From positions 1-64,000 of the forward strand of contig NZ_JTAM01000005.1 of assembly GCF_000812565.1 (NCBI RefSeq): a stretch of 64,000 nucleotides of DNA, written 5' to 3'. Numbering within the stretch: the first letter of the stretch is position 1; every line of letters begins with the position of its first letter. Under the pieces are notes generated by a model. It saw only the letters and a program-made list of their open reading frames with translations, was not told the origin of the DNA and ran no database searches. This DNA comes from Flammeovirga sp. OC4 (GTDB lineage: Bacteria > Bacteroidota > Bacteroidia > Cytophagales > Flammeovirgaceae). This document shows, in pieces, positions 1 to 9,032 of this stretch. The position numbers and the translations under genes are program-made.

Positions 1-27
1 TCAATTATGAGACAGCCTCTTTTTTTA
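1..27. terminator. Probable right half of a terminator hairpin cut by the window edge
   Basis: The window opens with GAGACAGCCTC followed by seven T residues, which looks like the 3' arm and T-tract of an intrinsic terminator. The matching 5' arm would lie just outside the window, so the hairpin cannot be confirmed. It sits beyond the 3' end of nuoH. Confidence 0.3.
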
Positions 28-87
28 TTTATGAAATTAGACATTTGAAGAGTTCAAATCATGAAACTTTTCTGTCATTATAACTTC

Positions 88-1170
88 TTATATCATCAAT
101 AATCGCCAAATTCCTGTAATAAAAACGAGTACCAAACCTGCAGGTGTGAGGTATTTCCAACATAACGTCATTAGTTGATCCACTCTCAATCGAGGGTATG
201 TCCATCGGATCCACATTTGGATAAATACCAACGTCAACGCTTTACTCATCAACCAAACAACGCCCCATGCATAGGCTGAGAACTCCCCCACTGTACCAGA
301 TGTCCAATCTGCCAAACGAACGGGACCAATATTGATAAATGGTGTATTCCAAGACCCTAAAAACAATACTGCAGCAAACACGGACCCTAAAAGCATTACG
401 CCATACTCTGACAACATCATAAAGGCAAACCTCATCCCTGAATATTCAATATGATAACCAGCGATAATTTCAGATTCCGCCTCTGGTATATCAAAAGGTG
501 CTCTATTGGCTTCTGCTAAAGAAGAAATGAAAAAGATCAAAAAGGCAATCAATAGAAATGGATTTCTAAAGATATTCCAGTTTAAAAAACCTCCTAATTG
601 TGTCACTTCAATACCAAGACCTTTCAAACCAAATAAGTAATTTTGATCTACGGTGAAAATCCCTTGTTGCAAAGAAATAATTTCCGTATTCAGTGATTGT
701 GCTGTCATTACTGCACATAATACTGAAAGTCCTAGTGGTACTTCGTAAGACACCATTTGTGCAGCAGATCTCATGGCGCCATATAATGAATATTTATTAT
801 TAGAACTCCATCCTGCGGCCAAAATACCCAAAACTTCTAATGATAAAATGGCAAGTATGTAGAATACCCCCACATCAGTGCCCGATCCATAAAGTCCGTT
901 CGTAAACGGCAATACCGCAAATCCTGCAAATACAGGCATAAAAATTAATATTGGAGCTACCTTAAATATAGGTTTATCCGCTGCTTTGGGAATTATATCT
1001 TCTTTCAATAAAAGCTTAACGATATCTGCTAAAGTTTGCAAAAGACCATAGGGGCCCAAATTTACAGGTCCCATTCTATCTTGAATCCATGCTGAAATTT
1101 TTCGTTCGGCGTAAACCCCCAATAGTGCAAATGTCAATAAGAAAGGAAGATAAAATAAAAGTGCTAGCAT
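88..1170 (-). CDS. nuoH: NADH-quinone oxidoreductase subunit H (NuoH)
   Basis: This is the membrane subunit of respiratory complex I that forms part of the quinone chamber and joins the peripheral arm to the proton-pumping arm. The 360-residue product is strongly hydrophobic, with about eight membrane segments. It carries family hallmarks: an N-terminal ERKISAWIQDRMGP block near residues 22-35 and EANRAPFDIPEAESE near residues 218-232, which belongs to the quinone-binding loop. Length is slightly above the usual 320-350 residues. The ATG at 1170 is followed at once by a membrane segment, as expected. The gene upstream is divergent, so nuoH starts its transcription unit here. Other nuo genes could lie beyond the left edge, and no other nuo gene is visible in the window. 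Confidence 0.96.
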   Translation of the reverse strand: MLALLFYLPFLLTFALLGVYAERKISAWIQDRMGPVNLGPYGLLQTLADIVKLLLKEDIIPKAADKPIFKVAPILIFMPVFAGFAVLPFTNGLYGSGTDVGVFYILAILSLEVLGILAAGWSSNNKYSLYGAMRSAAQMVSYEVPLGLSVLCAVMTAQSLNTEIISLQQGIFTVDQNYLFGLKGLGIEVTQLGGFLNWNIFRNPFLLIAFLIFFISSLAEANRAPFDIPEAESEIIAGYHIEYSGMRFAFMMLSEYGVMLLGSVFAAVLFLGSWNTPFINIGPVRLADWTSGTVGEFSAYAWGVVWLMSKALTLVFIQMWIRWTYPRLRVDQLMTLCWKYLTPAGLVLVFITGIWRLLMI

Positions 1171-1592
1171 AGTTCCTCTTTTTCAAAAAAAAGTAAATTG
1201 AGCGGCAAGTTAATCAAACAAAATACGAGGTCAAAAGTAATCCCTATATTTTAAGTTATTCTATTGCTTCTAAAAAGAAAACTTGTCGATTTTCAAAAAA
1301 ATTAAACTAAAAGTGTATTCTGTTAAAAATCAATCAATAATCATTTAAATATTCTGCAACATTCATTTTATACAGTGTTACACAATTTACGTTATAAATT
1401 TCTATCTGTCCACCTTTTAAAATTGTTCGATGACTTAACAATTAGTTTATAAATATTTGCTGAGCTTAACTAAATTTAATACTTTTACGAACTGCCATTT
1501 TATTAAATAGATCACTTTTTACCATTCAATAGATAGAGTAATCTAATTTTTTTTCGTGATTCTATGTTTTTAGATGATTAAATTTTAAAGTT
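1171..1592. other. Divergent intergenic region between nuoH and the DUF5686 gene
   Basis: AT-rich spacer of about 420 bases between two divergent genes. It should hold promoters in both directions. The only clear candidate is on the plus strand at 1456-1487. No RNA gene, repeat or convincing ORF is seen. Confidence 0.5.
1456..1487 (+). promoter_or_regulatory. Candidate Bacteroidota promoter for the DUF5686 gene
   Basis: TTTG at 1456-1459, a 20-nt spacer, then TACTTTTA at 1480-1487, which matches the Bacteroidota -33/-7 consensus TTTG-N(17-23)-TAnnTTTG except at the last base. It lies about 105 nt before the chosen start codon. Confidence 0.35.
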
Positions 1593-4142
1593 TTGACTAG
1601 ATATATCTCAGTAATATTTTTTATACTGATCTCTATTAATACTTATTGCCAAAATAGTATTAGAGTAACTGGGCAAATTATTGATGAACAAACCAACGAA
1701 TCCATTCCTTATGCAAGTGTATATATTGAGGGGACTACAATAGGAACACTTTCAGATTTGGATGGAAAATTTTCGGTCAATGTTCCTTTACCCCTAAATA
1801 ATAAAGTCCTCATTGCCTCATTTATGGGCTATTCTACCCGGAAAGAAAAACTGAACGGTAAGAATGCCAAGGAGGAACTTATTATTAAGTTAAAGACCTC
1901 CTCTAAACAACTAGAAGAGGTAGTTGTTCGTACCAAAAAATGGGAAAACCCTGCTTGGGCAATTTTACGATCAGTACAAAAAAACAAATCCCTCAACAAC
2001 AGAGAAAAATTAAAAGCCTACCAGTATGAAAGCTATACTAAAACCAATATTTGGGTAGGAAATGTAAATGAAAACTTCAAAAAGAAAAAAGTGGTAAGTG
2101 ATATCCTTGATACTTTTGAAAATTTTGAAAAAGTGGAAGACGCCAACGGACAACCAATTATCCCCATTTTTGCTTCTGAGGTGCTTTCAAACATGTTTTT
2201 CATTAAAAATCCTGATGCTAAAACCGAACAGATTGTAAAATCAAGAATTAGAAGTGTAGGCCCTGATGATGATGAAATGATTACCCAAGTAGTAGGATCT
2301 TCATTTGTAGATTTTAACCTCTACAACAACAACTTCTTATTTATTGGAAAAACATTTATTTCACCGATTACATCCGAATGGAGAAACTTTTATGACTATA
2401 CTTTAGATCCTAAAAAAATAGACGTAAATGGTATCCAATGCCATAAGATTACATTTGAACCTCGACGTGAAGAGGATTTGGCGTTTAAAGGTACTTTATA
2501 TGTGGCTGACTCTGCAAACCATTATGCTCTTGTAAAAATTGATGGAACGCTCGGACAAGGTGCTAATATAAATTTCATTGATAGTGTACAAATTGATCAG
2601 ACTTACACTCCATTGGTGCAAGATGATGGAAAATCTGCATGGATGCCTTTGAAACAGAATTTCGTAATCTCTGTAGGAAAAATTGCGGACAAATGGGCAA
2701 AGGTTAAGATCAAAGTCAAAATTAATAATAAAGACTTCGCTCTTAATAAGCCTAAGCCTCGTCATTTTTATGAACAACCTGTCCTTGTTACTACTGATGC
2801 TTACCTTGATGGTAACAATGAAGAGTTTTGGCAAGAACATAGACACGAAACATTATCTCCTGTTGATGCTCAGGTTTTCTCCATGATCGATTCAGCAGAA
2901 GAAACACCAAGAGTACGTCTATTAGCCAGTATTGGTGATATGATTATTAGTGGTCATAAAAAAGTAGGACCAATAGAACTTGGTCCAATCCCCTTTGTGT
3001 ATGCTAATAACAGTGTCGAAAAGCACCGTTTTCAAGTAGGTATAAGAACTAATAATGAGTTTAGTAAAAAATTCTCATTCAGTGGCTTTGGTGCATATGG
3101 TATAGAAGATGAGAAATGGAAATATGGTGCAATGGCAAGAGCTATACTTAACAAGGAAAAATGGAGTATTATAGGTATACAGCATTCAAATGATTTAAGT
3201 AGAGTCAGTGTAAACCAAGCCAATTTTAATAGTAGACCTATCTTCTTAGCTTCTATGCGTTGGGGAGATATGCGTTATCCATTTATGGAGCAGAACACCA
3301 ATATATGGTATGAAACAGATATTATTAGAGGTTTAAACATTCAAGCAAAGTTCTCCAAAAGAATTATTGACCCTCTATTCCCATACAAAATGAATGGTGA
3401 ATTTATAGATAACAAACCTGTTTACGACCGTCTGAATGGATCAGAATTTTTCTTTAAGCTGACTTACGGCCTAGGCTACAAATACGTAGCTACTCGTACG
3501 CATAACCGTAAAAAAATAGCACAAGACAACCGACCTCGACTTACCATTGATTATACGATTGGTTTATCTGATCTATTTGGCAGTAATTATGATTTCCAAC
3601 AAATCAGAGTAGGACTTGACCAAAAAGCCAGGTTAGGTAAGATCGGTACTTCGACTTATACCTTGACGGCAGGCTATATTCCAACTAAAACACCTTTCCC
3701 TTTATTATCGATGCCATTTGGTAATAATGTACCACTATTTTACAATCAATTCGCTTTCAATATGATTGACCTTGGCGAATTTGTAGGGGATCGATGGGCT
3801 TCGCTACAGTTATTACATCGCTTTGAAGGAAATATTCTTAATAGAATTCCTTTAATCAAAAAGTTAGGGTGGAGAACAGTAGGTATCTGTAATATCGTTT
3901 ATGGTGACTTGAGTGAGAAGAACGCCAACCAAAGTGTGCTTCCTCAATTACTTCCTGGTGAAGAATATGACCCTGAACGAGAAGCCATCGCATTAGATCC
4001 TTCAATGCCTTATGTAGAATTAGGAACAGGTGTAGAAAACATTTTTAAGTTCTTAAGAGTCTATACTATTTGGAGAACGACCAACCACAGACCTTCCTCA
4101 AGAAACTTTGGCGTATACTTAACAGCAGGAATTAGCTTCTAA
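1593..4142 (+). CDS. DUF5686 / carboxypeptidase-like regulatory domain outer-membrane protein
   Basis: An 849-residue exported protein. A signal peptide (about residues 1-19, ending at TYCQ) is followed by a carboxypeptidase-regulatory-like (CarbopepD_reg_2) beta-sandwich at about 22-110, with the typical GQIIDEQTNESIPYASVYI start. The rest matches DUF5686, with a C-terminal part rich in alternating aromatic strands, as in an outer-membrane barrel. Family members are common in Bacteroidota and often carry a TonB-dependent-receptor-like N-terminus, but their substrate is unknown. The start codon is TTG at 1593, chosen because it gives a complete signal peptide and no closer ATG does. It stands alone, 71 nt upstream of ispF. 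The barrel assignment is inferred from composition. Confidence 0.85.
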   Translation: MTRYISVIFFILISINTYCQNSIRVTGQIIDEQTNESIPYASVYIEGTTIGTLSDLDGKFSVNVPLPLNNKVLIASFMGYSTRKEKLNGKNAKEELIIKLKTSSKQLEEVVVRTKKWENPAWAILRSVQKNKSLNNREKLKAYQYESYTKTNIWVGNVNENFKKKKVVSDILDTFENFEKVEDANGQPIIPIFASEVLSNMFFIKNPDAKTEQIVKSRIRSVGPDDDEMITQVVGSSFVDFNLYNNNFLFIGKTFISPITSEWRNFYDYTLDPKKIDVNGIQCHKITFEPRREEDLAFKGTLYVADSANHYALVKIDGTLGQGANINFIDSVQIDQTYTPLVQDDGKSAWMPLKQNFVISVGKIADKWAKVKIKVKINNKDFALNKPKPRHFYEQPVLVTTDAYLDGNNEEFWQEHRHETLSPVDAQVFSMIDSAEETPRVRLLASIGDMIISGHKKVGPIELGPIPFVYANNSVEKHRFQVGIRTNNEFSKKFSFSGFGAYGIEDEKWKYGAMARAILNKEKWSIIGIQHSNDLSRVSVNQANFNSRPIFLASMRWGDMRYPFMEQNTNIWYETDIIRGLNIQAKFSKRIIDPLFPYKMNGEFIDNKPVYDRLNGSEFFFKLTYGLGYKYVATRTHNRKKIAQDNRPRLTIDYTIGLSDLFGSNYDFQQIRVGLDQKARLGKIGTSTYTLTAGYIPTKTPFPLLSMPFGNNVPLFYNQFAFNMIDLGEFVGDRWASLQLLHRFEGNILNRIPLIKKLGWRTVGICNIVYGDLSEKNANQSVLPQLLPGEEYDPEREAIALDPSMPYVELGTGVENIFKFLRVYTIWRTTNHRPSSRNFGVYLTAGISF

Positions 4143-4190
4143 ATTAATAGTAAATTATTAGCGGTGAATGGTTAATTTGAAGGCTGTACT

Positions 4191-4198
4191 TATATTTG
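4191..4198 (+). promoter_or_regulatory. Candidate -7 element for ispF
   Basis: TATATTTG matches TAnnTTTG exactly, 16 nt before the ispF ATG. The nearest upstream TTTG (4176-4179) is only 11 nt away, too close for a standard -33 box, so this is weak. Confidence 0.25.
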
Positions 4199-4213
4199 TG
4201 AAAAAATAAAATT

Positions 4214-4693
4214 ATGAAAATAAGAGTAGGACAAGGTTACGATGTTCACAAACTTGGTGAAGGAGAAGAATTATGGTTGGGGGGAATTCAACTAGACCAT
4301 ACGCATGGTTTAATTGGTCATTCTGATGCTGATGTTCTTATTCATGCCATTTGTGACGCCGTTTTAGGAGCAGCCAATATGAGAGACATTGGATTTCATT
4401 TTGCTGATACTGATCCACAATATAAAGGCATTGACAGTAAGATATTATTGAAAGACGTCATGAAAATTGTCCGTGCAGAAGGTTGGGAGTTTGGGAACGT
4501 AGATTGCACAATTGTGGCTCAACGTCCAAAAATCAATCCTCATATTCCAGCCATGAAAAAATGTATGGCAGAGGTGATGAATGTGGATGAAGAAGATATT
4601 TCCATTAAAGCTACAACCTCTGAAAAGATGGGGTTTGTAGGACGAGAAGAGGGAATGGCAGTACATGCTGTTGCCTTGATCACAAAAGCATAA
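4214..4693 (+). CDS. ispF: 2-C-methyl-D-erythritol 2,4-cyclodiphosphate synthase
   Basis: IspF converts CDP-ME 2-phosphate to MEcPP and CMP in the non-mevalonate (MEP) isoprenoid pathway, in the cytoplasm, as a homotrimer. The 159-residue length is typical. The zinc ligands are visible as Asp10 and His12 (GYDVH) and His44 (DVLIHA). The C-terminal TTSEKMGFVGREEGMAVHA block at about 133-151 is the family signature. The gene is followed by a strong bidirectional terminator and no other MEP-pathway gene lies nearby. Confidence 0.97.
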   Translation: MKIRVGQGYDVHKLGEGEELWLGGIQLDHTHGLIGHSDADVLIHAICDAVLGAANMRDIGFHFADTDPQYKGIDSKILLKDVMKIVRAEGWEFGNVDCTIVAQRPKINPHIPAMKKCMAEVMNVDEEDISIKATTSEKMGFVGREEGMAVHAVALITKA

Positions 4694-4730
4694 AAAAAGG
4701 ACGTTGTTATCGATACAACGTCCTTTTTTT
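4692..4730. terminator. Bidirectional terminator between ispF and the MutS-like gene
   Basis: A near-perfect inverted repeat pairs AAAAAAAGGACGTTGT with ACAACGTCCTTTTTTT around a 7-nt loop. A- and T-tracts on both sides let it end both the plus-strand ispF and the convergent minus-strand gene, whose stop lies only a few bases away. Confidence 0.93.
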
Positions 4731-4734
4731 ATCA

Positions 4735-6552
4735 CTATTCTGTCTCCAAACCTAATTCACTAAGTAAAAGAGACGCATTAAATTTCTCACACACTCCATT
4801 TTTTAGTTTATAATCGAAATCAAATTCATTATTCGTATAATCAAAATCAAAATGGTAGTTCTTTGTGATATCTGATTTCTTTTCTTCAAATTCAGAAAGC
4901 TGAAGGTCATGAGTAGCAACCAAAATATGGGCTTCTGATGATTGATGTAATTTTTGAAGTAAAGCAAATGAACCCTTCAATTTATCTACTGAGTTGGTTC
5001 CTCTCAACATTTCATCGACCAAGAATAAATCACATCCCCCTTGGTCCACCGCTTCAATAATCAGACGAATTCTCTCTAATTCTGCCTTAAAGGTAGACTC
5101 ACTCAGTCTTAATGAATCTGCAATACGCATTGAGGTAATCAACCTTGGCTTCTTTCCCATTTTAAATGAAGATGCACAAACAACTGTACCCGCATAAGCT
5201 AATAGTAAATTGACACCAACAACCCTTAAAAAGGTACTTTTCCCTGACATGTTTGAACCTGTCACAATACTTATCCTATTCGTATTATTCAAGCTATAAG
5301 TATTACGAACGCCTCCACTCTGAATTCCATTTGTCCCTTCGAAAATAAGTGGATGCCCCATCTCTGTACCTTCAAACACAAAATCAGAACTATTTTCAAA
5401 GATTGGCATTGACCAATGTTCATGATTTCTCTTATGAGTTCCTAAACTATTGTAAGCTTCTAAAACACCAATTACATCAAATAGCTTGTCAAATAAGTCA
5501 GGGTATTTATTAAACCATTTACGTATTTTAAAAACTACCAGAATATCGAAAGGAATGAAGACATATAAAACCACCAAACCCAACATATTTTTTCGGATAT
5601 ATAATTGCTCAATATCGTTGGAGAGTTTGAGTAATGGTGTATAAAAATCACCTCCTTCCAATTCTTTGATTTTTTGAACGAGTAATTCACTTTGAAAAGT
5701 CTCTTCGCTGATCAGCTTTATAGCATTGGCCAAACGGGATAATGATTCAGAAGTACTATCAAGATAGGCGATAAATGCCGCGATGTCTTTACCCACTCTG
5801 CCCATTACCCAAAAATTGGCTAATACCAAAACCGTAGCGGCTTCTTTGGAATATTCAAATGAAGTGTTTACACTCACCAATATTAATATCCATGCTATAT
5901 GTACAAATGCCAAGTAGGCTTTATAGAATAGTTCTTTTTTAAACTTGAAATTCTTTAAAGCTATAGCATTAATGTTCAACACCTTATTCTGTTTCACATT
6001 ATCAAAAAGGAATAGTTTCAACTGATCTGAAAAAGACTCTTTTGTTGACAATTCCTTTACAGCTTCTTGTCGTTGAATGATCTCTTCCGTTGGAGTAGCA
6101 TGACTATCCTGTGCAAAAAATGAAGCTAATAAGCTTTTCCCCCATTGCGTTGAACAACGGTTGATAAAATGATATAAAGAATGAGCTCCAAAAACGTCTA
6201 AATCGTGACCATAATTATGCACAGAGGTTTGATAATCTTCACCATCATCATAAATATTAGCTTCGCCACTTTTGATATTTACTTCATTTTGTGTCAATAG
6301 TTTTAATAACTCTAATTCATTAATCTTTTTTGACACTTCAGTATGTCTTCTCACTATAAAAATGAAAAGAATAAAAATTGAAATAAAACTTAAAAAAAGT
6401 CCCCCCTCTTCAAAAAATTGATAAGCAAAATAAGATACAAATAAACCCGCAACAACAGTTGACAATCTCATCATCGAGTACTTTTGAGATTGAGCATTTA
6501 ACTGCTGTAATTGTTGAGAAATTTGATGTAGCTTTCCTTGATAATTCGGCAT
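4735..6552 (-). CDS. Membrane-associated MutS-family ATPase
   Basis: A 605-residue protein with a C-terminal MutS-type ABC ATPase: Walker A GSNMSGKST near residues 430-440, a Walker B block DLFLVDEMLRGTN near 505-517 and a following ATHD switch. It lacks the N-terminal mismatch-recognition domain of MutS1 and the C-terminal Smr nuclease of MutS2. Instead there are hydrophobic segments near residues 30-70, 213-255 and 320-345, which suggest a membrane anchor. Such short membrane MutS homologues are widespread in Bacteroidota and their role is not known to me. It should not be annotated as canonical mismatch repair. It is monocistronic and converges on ispF. Confidence 0.85.
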   Translation of the reverse strand: MPNYQGKLHQISQQLQQLNAQSQKYSMMRLSTVVAGLFVSYFAYQFFEEGGLFLSFISIFILFIFIVRRHTEVSKKINELELLKLLTQNEVNIKSGEANIYDDGEDYQTSVHNYGHDLDVFGAHSLYHFINRCSTQWGKSLLASFFAQDSHATPTEEIIQRQEAVKELSTKESFSDQLKLFLFDNVKQNKVLNINAIALKNFKFKKELFYKAYLAFVHIAWILILVSVNTSFEYSKEAATVLVLANFWVMGRVGKDIAAFIAYLDSTSESLSRLANAIKLISEETFQSELLVQKIKELEGGDFYTPLLKLSNDIEQLYIRKNMLGLVVLYVFIPFDILVVFKIRKWFNKYPDLFDKLFDVIGVLEAYNSLGTHKRNHEHWSMPIFENSSDFVFEGTEMGHPLIFEGTNGIQSGGVRNTYSLNNTNRISIVTGSNMSGKSTFLRVVGVNLLLAYAGTVVCASSFKMGKKPRLITSMRIADSLRLSESTFKAELERIRLIIEAVDQGGCDLFLVDEMLRGTNSVDKLKGSFALLQKLHQSSEAHILVATHDLQLSEFEEKKSDITKNYHFDFDYTNNEFDFDYKLKNGVCEKFNASLLLSELGLETE

Positions 6553-6917
6553 TGAATGTAATTTTGACGATCGTTTATCTTGTTAAGAATAATGTTGGAA
6601 TCGCATTTTAATAAAATGTAAAACTTCAACGTTACCCTACTTGGTATTCAGCAAATGTAAAAGAAAAACATTAATAATTTACATTGCATGATCCATGTTC
6701 CGTAATTAAGTTAAAGGACCTTTTTTATAATTCTTGTGTTAAAAAACATCAAAACATACGTTCGCAAACAATTACAAACTATCTAAAACTAACTAAGCAA
6801 CTATAATTTAAGAGTATTTATGGTAGATCACTCTAATTAAAAAAAGTAAAAGGTTTCAGTTAATTCCAACTTTTCTACGTTACATTTGCATATAGAAATA
6901 CTACTATCTTTAACGTT
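6553..6917. other. Divergent intergenic region
   Basis: About 365 AT-rich bases between the MutS-like gene (minus) and a small plus-strand gene. A promoter-like pair sits near its right end (6854-6888). No RNA or repeat was recognised. Confidence 0.4.
6854..6888 (+). promoter_or_regulatory. Candidate promoter upstream of the small conserved gene
   Basis: TACATTTG at 6881-6888 fits TAnnTTTG exactly. A TTTC at 6854-6857 stands 23 nt upstream as an imperfect -33 box. Confidence 0.35.
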
Positions 6918-7328
6918 TTGAGAAATACTAAAACATATAAGCATTTATTCAGACACCTATTTACTATTTGGGTGGCGCTCCACACATTGAATTATAGTGT
7001 GGACATTGATGCTGTATTGTTTTCTCAAGCCAACTACTCTACTGAAGAATATACTCTTCATGACAACAAGGTAGAGTCTTTCTTTGAGATTTTTGTCAAC
7101 CTATTTTGGGATGGTCACCTCGATGACCTTAAAGACAACCCCTTCTCACAAAACGAATCCAAAAGTTTTATCCCTAAGGTTTTTACATTCCTAAAAACCT
7201 GTCAGATTATCCATGAAGTAGCGGAGAAAGAATTGATCTTTAAAGAACATTTGAGCTTCTTTTATTTAGATCAAAGTTACCCTACTCCCACTTCTGACAT
7301 CATTCCTCCCCCTCCACGAGTGGCTTAA
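6918..7328 (+). CDS. Small conserved protein with a Pro-rich tail, upstream of the porin-like gene
   Basis: A 136-residue protein with one hydrophobic stretch near residues 9-28, perhaps an uncleaved signal or anchor. A mixed acidic/aromatic body follows, and the protein ends in a run of prolines and basic residues (IIPPPPRVA). I recall small Bacteroidota proteins with the same IIPPPP-type ending but know no function. The start codon is TTG at 6918. A 235-nt gap separates it from the porin-like gene that follows in the same direction, so the two may be co-transcribed. Confidence 0.6.
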   Translation: MRNTKTYKHLFRHLFTIWVALHTLNYSVDIDAVLFSQANYSTEEYTLHDNKVESFFEIFVNLFWDGHLDDLKDNPFSQNESKSFIPKVFTFLKTCQIIHEVAEKELIFKEHLSFFYLDQSYPTPTSDIIPPPPRVA

Positions 7329-7563
7329 GGGTATGTAATAATACTTCTTCAAGTTTTTAAAGAAAATGCCTATCAAACGACATTGTTGATGAGAGACGGA
7401 ATTTCTGTTTCATTCATCCTATTAATATCGTTATGAAATAAGTCGTTTTCACCTCTTGAACTGAGTATCACACATCTCCTCTAAATTATTCGATGTGACC
7501 TATCGTGTCACCTATTCAATAATTTATAATTTCTTCTATGCTATAGAAGCAAACCACTCCACC

Positions 7564-8889
7564 ATGAAAAAAATATTATTCTTACTAGGTTTGGCACTAA
7601 GCCTTTTCACTAGTACTGTATATGCTCAAGAAACTTCACAAGAAAATGAAGAAGTAGAGCCTGAAACTAAATTCAAACAACAACCTGGCCTTGCTAAAGC
7701 TGCTTCAAAGATTTTTTATTCCGAAAAACCATGGAGTATTTCTGGTTTTGGAGAAATCTCTTATGTCAACAGAAATGATATTCCTTTAGGAATGGAAGAT
7801 GATATCGAGTTGTCTTACAATAACCTTTATCGTTTTTCAACTTTCTTCGGGTACCGCTTTACGGACAAGATCATCTGGAACTCAGAAGTGATGATTGAGT
7901 ATTTACAGGACCCAGCAGGCAACAGTCATTTTGAATTGATCTTAGAAGCATTCCTAGATTTTTCTATCCATAAATCATTTAATGTAAGAGCCGGTTTATA
8001 CCCAATGAATATTGGTTATATCAATAATAATGATGAGCCCGTAATGTTTGGTTCAGTAAACCGTTCAGATGTAGAAAGAATCATTGTTCCATCAACATGG
8101 ATGGGAATGGGGGTTAGTGCCTACGGTATTATTTCACCAAGCTTCAACTATGCTACAGGAGTTACTCAAGGATTAGACGGCTCACACTTTTTGAGTGGAA
8201 GTTTTATACGTCAAGGAAGAGAGCCTAGATTTGATAGTGAAGCATTTTCTACTTACGCCTACAATGGACAAATCAATTATGTTGGTTTAAAAAACTGGAC
8301 ATTAAGTGCATCAATGTATGTGGGACAAGCAGGTAATAATCAAACCATACAAACGTCTTCAGGAGACTTCAAAACAGCAGACGCTGTAGCTCAACTTTAC
8401 ACGGCTTACGCAAGATACACTCAGAAAAACTGGGAATTTATGGCGTTAGCTTCACATGGTTACATGTCGGGAACTGACGACCTTTTTGAATTAACTAAAA
8501 TGGGTAACGGTGGAGTTGGTCAAGTGATGGCTAATCAAAATGTAGGCTATTTAGTGGAAGGTAGCTATGACCTTTTATCACTTTTTGGCAAACGATCATT
8601 TTTAAGAAAAAAGAATGTGATTATTGATCCACACCACGTGAAAATACCATTCTTTGTTAGATACGAATACATCAATACGCATAAAGATTACAATAAAAAC
8701 CTCTTAGCTGAAAATAATGCAAATATGGTCCATTTTAATTCAGACATTATTACAGTGGGTTTAAACTTTAAACCAAGAGAGGAGATTGCTTTCAAGATAG
8801 ATTACCAATTCAGAAACAATCGAGCAACAGGACCATACGCCGCAAAAGAAGATAATTTACTCGAACTAGGTATCGGGTTTATTTTCTAA
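7564..8889 (+). CDS. Porin-like outer-membrane beta-barrel protein
   Basis: A 441-residue protein starting at the ATG at 7564, which opens a textbook signal peptide (MKKILFLLGLALSLF, cleavage near VYAQ). Reading could begin further upstream at 7495, but that would bury the signal peptide. After an acidic linker the protein shows many alternating aromatic strands and ends in ...LGIGFIF, a C-terminal aromatic typical of outer-membrane barrels. It resembles Bacteroidota proteins labelled porin or phosphate-selective porin. The substrate cannot be told from sequence. A terminator follows. Confidence 0.75.
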   Translation: MKKILFLLGLALSLFTSTVYAQETSQENEEVEPETKFKQQPGLAKAASKIFYSEKPWSISGFGEISYVNRNDIPLGMEDDIELSYNNLYRFSTFFGYRFTDKIIWNSEVMIEYLQDPAGNSHFELILEAFLDFSIHKSFNVRAGLYPMNIGYINNNDEPVMFGSVNRSDVERIIVPSTWMGMGVSAYGIISPSFNYATGVTQGLDGSHFLSGSFIRQGREPRFDSEAFSTYAYNGQINYVGLKNWTLSASMYVGQAGNNQTIQTSSGDFKTADAVAQLYTAYARYTQKNWEFMALASHGYMSGTDDLFELTKMGNGGVGQVMANQNVGYLVEGSYDLLSLFGKRSFLRKKNVIIDPHHVKIPFFVRYEYINTHKDYNKNLLAENNANMVHFNSDIITVGLNFKPREEIAFKIDYQFRNNRATGPYAAKEDNLLELGIGFIF

Positions 8890-8920
8890 CCTTTAGCAAC
8901 TTAACTAAAACTAAATCACC

Positions 8921-8963
8921 AATTTTTCCCTTTAAGGTATTTTACTTTAAAGGGATTTTTTAT
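8921..8963 (+). terminator. Terminator after the porin-like gene
   Basis: TCCCTTTAA pairs with TTAAAGGGA across an 11-nt loop, followed by a T-rich tract. Confidence 0.8.
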
Positions 8964-8982
8964 TTTAAGTGCAAAGTCACTA

Positions 8983-9010
8983 TTTGTATTGCTCAGATCT
9001 GTTATATTTA
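8983..9010 (+). promoter_or_regulatory. Candidate promoter for the Omp85-like gene
   Basis: TTTG at 8983-8986 and TATATTTA at 9003-9010, spaced by 16 nt, resemble the Bacteroidota -33/-7 pair with one mismatch. The gene starts 22 nt later. Confidence 0.35.
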
Positions 9011-9032
9011 ATAGAAATTAAAATACCTCTTC

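Noticed and set aside
2496-2846. Minus-strand open frame inside the DUF5686 gene
   Set aside because: It lies wholly within a well-supported coding gene and has no recognisable domain or start context.
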